NCBI GenBank assembly: GCA_015657635.1
Contig: JACDQM010000096.1
Coordinates: 1 to 46,915 of the forward strand
DNA: 46,915 nucleotides
Source: Roseateles sp.
GTDB taxonomy: Bacteria; Pseudomonadota; Gammaproteobacteria; Burkholderiales; Burkholderiaceae_C
Direction: 5' to 3'
Part shown: positions 34,663-46,915 of the stretch, piece by piece
Position numbering within the stretch: position 1 is the first letter of the stretch
Layout of the letters: every line of letters begins with the position of its first letter
Notes under the pieces: model-generated
Seen by the model: the letters and a program-made list of their open reading frames with translations, nothing else
The model's database searches: none
Told to the model about the DNA's origin: nothing
Translations under genes and position numbers: made by a program

Positions 34663-35331
34663 TCAGGCGCGCGGCAGGCGCACGTCGAGCGAGCTCAGGC
34701 CCTCGCGCAGCGCGAAGCGCGTCAGCTCGGCGATGCCCTGGATCTGCAGCTTGGCAAACACATGCTCGCGGTGCGTCGCGACGGTCTTGGCGCTGAGGTG
34801 CAGCTGATGCGCGATCTGCTGGGCGGTGTAGCCCTCGGACAGCAGCTGCACCATCTGGCGCTCGCGCGGCGTCAGCCGTGCCGCTTCGCAGCGGCTGCTG
34901 GTTTCCGGCCCACCGCGCTGACCTTGCAGCAGGCCGCCGACGAGTTCGCCGCTCAGGTAGAGCTGGCCCGCTATCACGCGGCGCACGCCGCGCGCCAGTT
35001 CGTCGAAGGAGTTTTCCTTGAGTACATAACCGTTGGCGCCGGCATCCAGCGCCGCCTGCACCTGCTGTGGCTGCTCGTTGACGCTCAGGCACAGGATCTT
35101 GCAGTGCAGCGGCTCGCTGCGCAGGCGCCGGATGGCCTCGATGCCGTTCATGCAGGGCATGGCCAGGTCAACCAGCAGCGCATCCGGCCGCAGCTCGCGG
35201 GCCAGGCGCACCAGCTCCATGCCGTCGCGCGCCTCGGCCACCACTTCGATGTCGTGTTCGTGATTCAAAAGGGCCACCAGGCCCTCGCGGACGATGCGGT
35301 GGTCGTCGGCAACGATGACGCGGGTCTTCAT
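34663..35331 (-). CDS. LuxR/NarL-family response regulator
   Basis: The 222-residue regulator has a receiver domain (DDH at 9-11, phospho-acceptor Asp55 in VDLAMP, Lys in YVLKEN) and a LuxR-type helix-turn-helix (about 150-205; LTPRERQMVQLLSEGYT then SAKTVATHREHVFAKL). Its ATG overlaps the kinase stop (ATGA), so the two are a pair. Lying directly upstream of the injection locus, it is the likely controller of it. Confidence 0.93.
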   Translation of the reverse strand: MKTRVIVADDHRIVREGLVALLNHEHDIEVVAEARDGMELVRLARELRPDALLVDLAMPCMNGIEAIRRLRSEPLHCKILCLSVNEQPQQVQAALDAGANGYVLKENSFDELARGVRRVIAGQLYLSGELVGGLLQGQRGGPETSSRCEAARLTPRERQMVQLLSEGYTAQQIAHQLHLSAKTVATHREHVFAKLQIQGIAELTRFALREGLSSLDVRLPRA

Positions 35332-36068
35332 GGCTGAAAGCTCTCCGGTTCCCAGATGATGCGGGCATGCACGCCCAGGCCGGGAGCCGCCTGGAGCACC
35401 AGGTTCAGTCCCATGTCATGGAGGCGCTCGCGCAGGCTGCTCAGGCCGAGTCCGCTGCCGCCAGCGGTCGGCTGCTGCGGATCGAAGCCCGGCCCATGAT
35501 CGCGCACGATCAGGGCGACGCCGCGGCCGTGGCGCGCGATGGCCACATGCAGCGGCACGCCCGGGGCATGCTTGCAGGCATTGATCATCAGCTCGCTGGC
35601 GGCGGCCAGCATCAGCTCGGCCACATCGGGCGGCAGTTCAGGGCCGGTGAGGCTGCTGCTGAAGGCAATCGGGCTGCCGCACTGCTGCGACAGCTGCTCG
35701 GCGCGCTCGGCCAGCGCGCGCGGCAGATCGTCGATGGCATCCTTCTTCAGGCCATCGATGGCGTAGCGCACGGAATGCAGAGCCAGGCGCACCAGCTGCC
35801 GGGCCCGCTCATGTGCCAGGCGGGCGCGATCCGCGTCCTCGCTGCGGATCTCGTCGATCTGGATCAGCGCCAGCGTCAGCAGCTGCGCGAGATCGTCGTG
35901 CAGACGCTGCGCGAGGCGCTGCGCAGCATCCGACATAGGGGGCGGCGCTACAAACGCCGAGGGCGGCACGGCAGGGCCGAGTCCTTCGAGTCCAACTTCT
36001 GACACGGGGGCTAGCTCCTCTGGCCTGGCTGCAGACTGCTTCGCGGCATGCCCGCGAAGCGCAGGCAT
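35328..36068 (-). CDS. Soluble NarL-type sensor histidine kinase (HisKA_3)
   Basis: The product is 246 residues from ATG 36068. There is no membrane helix or classical sensor domain. A Pro/Ala-rich start of about 50 residues leads to the HisKA_3 H box HDDLAQLL (His near 57). The N box ELMINACKHA and ATP-lid motifs DHGPGFD and GSGLGLSSLRERL follow. It should phosphorylate the adjacent regulator; the input is unknown. An in-frame TTG at 36110 is an alternative start, as is a later ATG (35936), so the N-terminus is uncertain. Confidence 0.85.
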   Translation of the reverse strand: MPALRGHAAKQSAARPEELAPVSEVGLEGLGPAVPPSAFVAPPPMSDAAQRLAQRLHDDLAQLLTLALIQIDEIRSEDADRARLAHERARQLVRLALHSVRYAIDGLKKDAIDDLPRALAERAEQLSQQCGSPIAFSSSLTGPELPPDVAELMLAAASELMINACKHAPGVPLHVAIARHGRGVALIVRDHGPGFDPQQPTAGGSGLGLSSLRERLHDMGLNLVLQAAPGLGVHARIIWEPESFQP

Positions 36069-36215
36069 TGCACGTGGACAAGTCTCGACCGACGCTCCAG
36101 GGGGCGTCAATCTGTAAGCTCTTGCTATGCCTGGAGCCGGCTCACGGTACAGCGCGCCTGTCAGGTTTCAATCCTGCATTCCGTTTGCCGCGCCCAAGGT
36201 CCCCGCTCAGCCGCC

Positions 36216-38951
<2,736 letters not shown>

Positions 38952-39102
38952 GGGCTTCTCCTGTTTCGGGATTTGAGCCATTGTGCGGATCGCGCCCTGA
39001 GATTTCATGACAAGGGGCAATCCGCCAGGGTGTAAGCGTTGGTTTCGGCGGTCATCGCCCGGCTGCTTGGCGCGTTGAGAACGCAGACCAAGGAGATTTG
39101 TG

Positions 39103-39582
39103 ATGGCGATCAAGAAACTGCTGATGGCTCTGGGTGCGCTGGGTCTGGGTCTGCTCGGAGGCGTGTCCGGCGCGCAGGCGCGCGATAGGGATGTGGGCGT
39201 GTCGGTGCAGATCGGGCAGCCAGGGTTCTATGGCCGCATCGATCTCGGTGACGCGCCTCGACCGCGCCTGATCTATGCCGAGCCGGTGCTGATCCACCGC
39301 GCACCGCGGGTGGTCTATGCGCCGGTCTATCTGCGCGTGCCGCCTGGCCATGAGCGCCATTGGCGCAAGCATTGCGGCCGCTACGATGCCTGCGGGCGGC
39401 CGGTCTACTTCGTGCGCGACGACTGGTATCAGCGCGACTATGTGCCGCACTACTACACCCGTCATCCGGAATACCGCCGTGAGCGCCGGGACGAGCGCCG
39501 CGAAGATCGCTGGGATGATCGCCGCGATGGCTGGCGCGACGGCCATGGCCGAGGCCATGGCCATGGCCACGGGCGTGACTGA
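39103..39582 (+). CDS. Small secreted Arg/Asp/His-rich protein
   Basis: The 159-residue product has a signal peptide ([20 protein letters not shown], cleavage near AQA-RD). A middle part rich in Tyr/Pro/Val ([26 protein letters not shown]) is common among betaproteobacterial exported proteins of unknown role. The tail has Arg/Asp/Glu repeats and ends in a [13 protein letters not shown] metal-binding-like stretch. AGGAG lies 7 bases before ATG 39103, which decides it over the GTG one codon earlier. The stop is one base from the convergent amidohydrolase stop. Confidence 0.8.
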   Translation: MAIKKLLMALGALGLGLLGGVSGAQARDRDVGVSVQIGQPGFYGRIDLGDAPRPRLIYAEPVLIHRAPRVVYAPVYLRVPPGHERHWRKHCGRYDACGRPVYFVRDDWYQRDYVPHYYTRHPEYRRERRDERREDRWDDRRDGWRDGHGRGHGHGHGRD

Positions 39583-39583
39583 C

Positions 39584-40849
39584 TCAGGCCCCGGGCACGC
39601 CAGCCCGCTCCAGCATCGCATGCAGCAAGACATTGCAGCCAGCTTCGATGTGTTCGGGCTTGGCGTCCTCGATCTCGTTGTGGCTGATGCCGTCCTTGCA
39701 GGGGATGAAGATCATGCCGGCCGGTGCCAGCCGCGCCATGTAGACGGCGTCGTGCCCGGCGCCTGACACGGCTGGCATGGCCGAATAGCCCAAGGCCTTT
39801 GCAGCGCGCGCCACTGCGTCCACGCAGCCGGCGTCGAAGGGCTGGGCCGGGTAGGCTGACACGGGCTCGATGACGATGGGCAGGCCGGTTTCGGCACTCA
39901 GCCGGGCCGCCACACCGCGGATGTCGGCGTCCATTGCGTCACACAAGGCATCGCTGGCATTGCGCAGGTCGATGCTGAACTTCACGCGGCCAGGAATCAC
40001 ATTGCGGCTGTTGGGGTGTACCTGCACCATGCCCACCGTGCCGCGGCCATGCGGCGGATGGCGGTGCGCGCAGGCCACCACCTCTTGCATCAGCCGGCTG
40101 GCCACCTGCAAGGCATCCTTGCGCAGAGCCATCGGCGTCGGCCCGGCATGGGCTTCCATGCCGGTGACGGTGCAGTCGTACCAGCGTATGCCCAGCACCC
40201 CGGTGACCACGCCGATGGTCTTGTCGTGGTCCTCCAGCACCGGGCCCTGCTCGATATGGGTCTCGAAGTAGCTGCCGATGGGGTGATCGCCGGGCTCCTC
40301 CGGGCCGATGTAGCCGATGCGCGCGAGTTCGTCCTTGACGCTCTTGCCCTCGGCATCGGTGGCCGCATAGGCATGTTCCAGCGTGAAGGCCTTGGCGAAC
40401 ACCCCCGAGCCCATCATCACGGGCACGAAGCGAGAGCCTTCCTCATTGGTCCAGAAGGCCACCTCGATCGGCGCCTCGGTCTCGATGCCATGCTCATTGA
40501 GCGTGCGCACCACCTCCAGGCCGGCCAGCACGCCGTAGTTGCCATCGAACTTGCCGCCGGTGGGCTGCGTGTCGATATGGCTGCCGGTCATCACCGGCGG
40601 CAGGGCATTGTTGCGGCCGGGGCGGCGCATGAAGGCGTTGCCGATCTTGTCGACCGTGACGCTCATGCCGGCCTCGCGCGCCCAGCGCGTCACCAGGTCA
40701 CGGCCTTGCTTGTCGAGCTCGGTCAGGGCCAGGCGGCAGACGCCGCCCTTGTCGGTGGCTCCGATGCGGGCCAGCTCCATCAGGCTGTTCCAGAGGCGCT
40801 GGCCGTCGATGCGCAGCGCGCTGATGTTCGGCTGTGTCTTGGTATCCAT
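39584..40849 (-). CDS. N-carbamoyl-beta-alanine amidohydrolase-like Zn hydrolase
   Basis: This 421-residue M20-type metalloenzyme (AmaB/PydC group) probably performs the last step of reductive pyrimidine breakdown: N-carbamoyl-beta-alanine to beta-alanine, ammonia and carbon dioxide. Metal ligands are visible in TGSHIDTQPTGGKFDGNYGV and WTNEEGSRF. FSIDLRN and GAGHDAVYMA belong to the dimerisation and substrate parts. It lies 13 bases after the dihydropyrimidinase gene, as the last gene of the operon. L-carbamoylase activity cannot be excluded. Confidence 0.9.
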   Translation of the reverse strand: MDTKTQPNISALRIDGQRLWNSLMELARIGATDKGGVCRLALTELDKQGRDLVTRWAREAGMSVTVDKIGNAFMRRPGRNNALPPVMTGSHIDTQPTGGKFDGNYGVLAGLEVVRTLNEHGIETEAPIEVAFWTNEEGSRFVPVMMGSGVFAKAFTLEHAYAATDAEGKSVKDELARIGYIGPEEPGDHPIGSYFETHIEQGPVLEDHDKTIGVVTGVLGIRWYDCTVTGMEAHAGPTPMALRKDALQVASRLMQEVVACAHRHPPHGRGTVGMVQVHPNSRNVIPGRVKFSIDLRNASDALCDAMDADIRGVAARLSAETGLPIVIEPVSAYPAQPFDAGCVDAVARAAKALGYSAMPAVSGAGHDAVYMARLAPAGMIFIPCKDGISHNEIEDAKPEHIEAGCNVLLHAMLERAGVPGA

Positions 40850-40862
40850 GCTTGCTACTCCT

Positions 40863-43798
<2,936 letters not shown>

Positions 43799-43884
43799 GC
43801 TCATCCTCCGTCAATGAAGTTGCTGTGATTCCTGCAGTGCAAGCTTTATGCCTGCGTGGCCTTTGCGCCAGATGGGAAACCCGC

Positions 43885-45189
43885 TCAGGCCGTGACGCGC
43901 ATCGGGTTGTTCGGGTGGCTGGTCCAGTTGGCGTAGTCGCCGCTCACCGGCTGGCCGGTGCGCGCATCGATCTCGCCCGGCATCACGCGGCGCATCGTGA
44001 TCGTGTCGGGTACCGGGCAGATCGAGACGCAGAGGTTGCAGCCCACGCACTCGGCTTCGTTGATCTCGAAGTGGCGCTGACCATCTTTCGTGGCAAAGAT
44101 GGCCTGGTGCGAGGTGTCCTCGCAGACCACATGGCAGCGGCCGCACTGGATGCAGTTGTCCTGGTTGATGACGGCTTTCTCGACGTAGTTCAGGTTGAGC
44201 TGGTTCCAGTTCTTCACCGTCGGCACGGCCAGGCCGCGCATCGCGTCGATGTTGGCGTAGCCCTTCTCGTCCATGTAGTTCGAGAGGCCCGAGCACATGT
44301 CCTGCACGATCTTGAAGCCATAGACCATCGCCGCAGTGCAGACCTGCACCGTGCCGCAGCCCAGCGCGATGTACTCGGCCGCATCGCGCCAGGTCGTGAT
44401 GCCGCCGATGCCGGAAATTGGCAGGCCGGCGGTCAAGGGGTCGCGCGCGATCTCGGCCACCATGTTCTGCGCGATCGGCTTGACCGCCGGGCCGCAGTAG
44501 CCGCCGTGCGAGCCCCAGCCGTCGGTGCTGGGGTTCATCACCATGCGGTCCAGATCGACGCCCATCACCGAGTTGATGGTGTTGATCAGGCTCACTGCAT
44601 CGGCGCCACCGGCCTTGGCTGCGCGGGCCGGGAAACGCACATCGGTGATGTTGGGCGTCAGCTTCACGATCACCGGCAGCTTGGAGTAGTGCTTGCACCA
44701 GGCGGTGACCATCTGGATGTACTCGGGCACCTGGCCCACCGCCGAGCCCATGCCGCGTTCGCTCATGCCGTGGGGGCAGCCGAAGTTCAGCTCGATGCCG
44801 TCGGCGCCCGTGTCTTCGACCAGGGGCAGGATGGCCTTCCAGCTCTCTTCATTGCAGGGCACCATCAGCGAGACGATCATGGCCCGGTCAGGCCAGGCGC
44901 GCTTGACGCGCTTGATCTCTTCCAGGTTGGTGCGCAGCGGCCGGTCGGTGATCAGTTCGATATTGTTCAGGCCGATCACGCGCCGGTCCTGGCTCATCAG
45001 CGTGGCATAGCGCGGGCCGGACACATTGACCACCGGCGGGTCCTCGCCCAGGGTCTTCCAGACCACGCCGCCCCAGCCGGCCTCGAAGGCGCGGGTGACA
45101 TTGATCTCCTTGTCGGTCGGCGGGGCCGAGGCCAGCCAGAAGGGATTCGGGCTCTTGATGCCCAGGAAGTTGCTGCTGATGTCAGCCAT
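43885..45189 (-). CDS. preA: NAD-dependent dihydropyrimidine dehydrogenase, PreA subunit
   Basis: PreA (434 residues) carries the FMN and the catalytic site that reduces uracil and thymine. The FMN barrel shows NPFWLASAPPTDKE, the active-site Cys in NFGCPHGMSERG, and VKLTPNITD. The C-terminal part has two [4Fe-4S] motifs, CIQCGRCHVVC and CVGCNLCVSICP. It lies 13 bases after preT, with which it forms a heteromer. Confidence 0.97.
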   Translation of the reverse strand: MADISSNFLGIKSPNPFWLASAPPTDKEINVTRAFEAGWGGVVWKTLGEDPPVVNVSGPRYATLMSQDRRVIGLNNIELITDRPLRTNLEEIKRVKRAWPDRAMIVSLMVPCNEESWKAILPLVEDTGADGIELNFGCPHGMSERGMGSAVGQVPEYIQMVTAWCKHYSKLPVIVKLTPNITDVRFPARAAKAGGADAVSLINTINSVMGVDLDRMVMNPSTDGWGSHGGYCGPAVKPIAQNMVAEIARDPLTAGLPISGIGGITTWRDAAEYIALGCGTVQVCTAAMVYGFKIVQDMCSGLSNYMDEKGYANIDAMRGLAVPTVKNWNQLNLNYVEKAVINQDNCIQCGRCHVVCEDTSHQAIFATKDGQRHFEINEAECVGCNLCVSICPVPDTITMRRVMPGEIDARTGQPVSGDYANWTSHPNNPMRVTA

Positions 45190-45202
45190 GATGTTCCGCT
45201 CC

Positions 45203-46540
45203 TCAGGCGCTCAGGAATTGATCGATGGAAATCGCGGCCAGCTTGCCGTGCTCAACCGCCTCGACCGTCAGGTCGCGGCCGCCGAAGCGGCAGTCGCCGC
45301 CGGCCCAGACCTTGGCGTGGCTGGTCTGGCCCGCCGCATCGGTGGCGATGCGGCCGCCTTGCAGCGTCAGTTCCAGACCTGCGGGCACGAAGCTCTGGCC
45401 GATGGCCTTCAGCACCAGATCGGCCTGCAGCGTGAACTGCTCGCCGGTCTCGACCAGCTGGCCGTCCTGCAGCGCGGTCACTGCGAACAGCACGCCTGTG
45501 ACTTTTCCGCCTTCCGACAGGATCTGCTTGGGCGCCGCCCAGGTGCGCAGTTGCACACCGTTGGTCTGGGCCCAGGCCTGTTCGTGGCCGGAGGCGCTCA
45601 TCGCCTCGACCCCGCGGCGATACACCATCGTGACCTCGCGTGCGCCGAGCTTCCTGCTTTGCACCGCGGCATCCACCGCCGTCATGCCACCGCCGATCAC
45701 GACGACCTTCTGGCCGATGGGGACGGCGGCCGGTGAGGGCGCCTGGCGCAGTTCGGCGATGAAGTCCACCGCGGCGCGAAGCCCCTCGCACTGCGGCTCG
45801 GCAATGCCCAGTGCATTGACGCCAGCCAGACCCAGGCCGAGGAAGACCGCGTCGAAGTCGGCCACCAGCTGGTTCAGCGTGATGTCGCGGCCCAGCTGCT
45901 GGCCGGTCTTCACCGTGATGCCGCCGATGGACTGCAGCCACTCCACTTCGCGCTGCGCGAAGTTGTCGGTGGTCTTGTAGCTGGCCAGGCCATATTCGTT
46001 CAGGCCGCCGAGCTTGGGCCGGGCTTCGAACAGCACGACCTCATGGCCGCGCCGCGCCAGGCCATGCGCTGCGGCGAGTCCCGCCGGACCGGCGCCGACC
46101 ACCGCCACCGTCTTGCCCGTGGGCGCGGCGCGTGTGAACAGTGGCTTGGCGTCCGGCTTGGCAAAGAAGGCATCGGTGGCAAAGCGCTGCAGCAGGCCGA
46201 TCTCGACCGGCTTGCTCTCATTGCTGTTGCGCACGCAGGCCTGCTCGCACAGCACCTCGGTCGGGCAGACGCGGGCGCACATGCCGCCCAGCGGATTGGC
46301 GCTGAGGATGGCTTCGGCCGCACCGCGCGTGTTGTCCTGCGCGATGCGCTGGATGAAGCTCGGGATGTCGATGCCGGTCGGACAGGCGGTGAAGCAGGGC
46401 GCGTCATGGCAGTAGTAGCAGCGCTCGGCCTCGATCAGGGCCTGGCTGCGTGTCAGCGGCGGGTGTGCATCGGCGAAATGGCTCGCGTACTCGGCTTCGC
46501 TGAGGCGGCCGGCGGCGATGCCGGGCGTGTTGATGTCCAT
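45203..46540 (-). CDS. preT: NAD-dependent dihydropyrimidine dehydrogenase, PreT subunit
   Basis: PreT (445 residues) passes electrons from NADH to PreA through FAD. Cys motifs for Fe-S clusters are visible at CYYCHDAPCFTACPTGI and CARVCPTEVLCEQAC. GAGPAGLAAAHGLARRG is the FAD-binding loop, and VVIGGGMTAVDAA the second nucleotide-binding loop. ATG 46540 gives a family-like start (MDINTPGIAAGRLS); the open frame upstream overlaps the promoter region. It is the first gene of the operon, divergent from a TetR gene. Confidence 0.97.
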   Translation of the reverse strand: MDINTPGIAAGRLSEAEYASHFADAHPPLTRSQALIEAERCYYCHDAPCFTACPTGIDIPSFIQRIAQDNTRGAAEAILSANPLGGMCARVCPTEVLCEQACVRNSNESKPVEIGLLQRFATDAFFAKPDAKPLFTRAAPTGKTVAVVGAGPAGLAAAHGLARRGHEVVLFEARPKLGGLNEYGLASYKTTDNFAQREVEWLQSIGGITVKTGQQLGRDITLNQLVADFDAVFLGLGLAGVNALGIAEPQCEGLRAAVDFIAELRQAPSPAAVPIGQKVVVIGGGMTAVDAAVQSRKLGAREVTMVYRRGVEAMSASGHEQAWAQTNGVQLRTWAAPKQILSEGGKVTGVLFAVTALQDGQLVETGEQFTLQADLVLKAIGQSFVPAGLELTLQGGRIATDAAGQTSHAKVWAGGDCRFGGRDLTVEAVEHGKLAAISIDQFLSA

Positions 46541-46626
46541 GGCGGCTGGTCTTTCCTGGGTCTGGGCCAGCGCATCAGCCTCGGGTGGCTGCGGTGCTGG
46601 CTGTAGAGATGGCTGGCGAACGAATG

Positions 46627-46644
46627 TTTTACCTATTGGTAAAA
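46627..46644. promoter_or_regulatory. RutR-like palindromic operator between preT and the TetR gene
   Basis: TTTTACC and GGTAAAA form a perfect 7-bp inverted repeat around TATT. Compared with the E. coli RutR consensus (TTGACCA, two bases, TGGTCAA), it keeps ACC...GGT and the outer T/A. It lies 87 bases before the preT start and 55 bases before the regulator start, so one site could control both directions. Confidence 0.7.
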
Positions 46645-46698
46645 AATAGCCAGTTGGTGAAATCCCGCGGTTGCCGCGCTGCTGTTGATAATCGCCCG

Positions 46699-46915
46699 AT
46701 GTCAGCGAAGAACAGCCCCAAGCCGGCGCGCACCACGGCGGCGCGCAAGACCGTGTCAGCCCCGGCCCGCCAAGCCCGTACGGCACCGCTTTTGCGCAGT
46801 CGGGATGCGGCCGCGCCCCAACCGCGTGCAGCGCGGCTGCGCCGCGAGGCCGAGATCTGTGCCGAAGCGGAGCGGCAGTTCGCGCAGTTCGGTTTCGAGG
46901 GCGCGTCGCTTGAAA
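46699..46915 (+). CDS. TetR-family regulator, RutR-like (cut by window end)
   Basis: The visible 72 residues have a long basic, Ala/Pro-rich extension (about 45 residues). The first helix of a TetR DNA-binding domain then begins: RREAEICAEAERQFAQFGFEGASLE. This end closely resembles FSQFGFHGTRLE of E. coli RutR, the uracil/thymine-responsive regulator. Being divergent from preT, it probably controls the pyrimidine operon. The ATG is the first plausible start; no clear ribosome site is seen, so the true start may lie further in. The 3' end is outside the window. Confidence 0.75.
   Translation, partial: MSAKNSPKPARTTAARKTVSAPARQARTAPLLRSRDAAAPQPRAARLRREAEICAEAERQFAQFGFEGASLE

Noticed and set aside
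39030..39060. ECF-type promoter (TGTAAGC...) before the small secreted protein
   Set aside because: Only the -35-like part is similar; the spacing and -10 element do not fit well.
46687..46692. GATAAT as -10 box giving a leaderless TetR transcript
   Set aside because: No acceptable -35 element stands at the right distance.

Overview
GC-rich chromosomal segment of a betaproteobacterium. Lgt, DnaQ, a Bpt/Aat pair, a small Trp-rich membrane protein and a Pre/hydantoinase-type pyrimidine cluster together suggest Burkholderiales, perhaps the Rubrivivax-Leptothrix-Roseateles group. The taxon is inferred from gene content, not from a search.

Left housekeeping part (1-8.8 kb): a periplasmic cytochrome c, lgt, a DnaQ-like exonuclease, two identical tRNA-Val(CAC) genes, a NUDIX hydrolase, a FAD oxidoreductase, an overlapping bpt/aat pair (leucyl transfer to proteins), an ArsC/Spx-like protein, an ammonium transporter preceded by a good sigma-54 promoter, and riboflavin synthase.

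Central accessory part (8.9-36.1 kb, all minus strand): a nearly complete extracellular contractile injection system (eCIS, Afp/PVC type). Transcription runs from high to low coordinates. The order is soluble histidine kinase, LuxR-type response regulator, DUF4255 cap protein, an unknown conserved protein, sheath (with a large coiled-coil-like insertion), tube, tube initiator, DUF5908, LysM baseplate protein, VgrG-like spike, PAAR tip, gp25, Afp11-like and fibre-like proteins, Afp12-like protein, tape measure, AAA+ ATPase. Four distal genes follow: an Ig-like exported protein, a membrane protein with a degenerate GH18-like domain, a DUF4157 payload protein with an HEXXH motif, and an ankyrin/zinc-finger protein. 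Most junctions overlap by 1-4 bases, which indicates translational coupling. No capsid, terminase, integrase or T6SS membrane-complex genes are present, so this is neither a prophage nor a T6SS.

Three genes of this locus (spike, fibre-like, DUF4157 payload) each carry an apparent one-base deletion that splits the reading frame, while no flanking gene is broken. Either the injection system is decaying or the sequence has uncorrected indels in GC-rich runs. This decides whether the machine works.

Right part (36.2-46.9 kb): aconitase (acnA), a small secreted basic protein, and a five-gene reductive pyrimidine catabolism operon (preT, preA, NCS1 permease, dihydropyrimidinase, ureidopropionase-like amidohydrolase). 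It is divergent from a RutR-like TetR gene cut by the window end. A RutR-like palindrome lies in the divergent promoter region.
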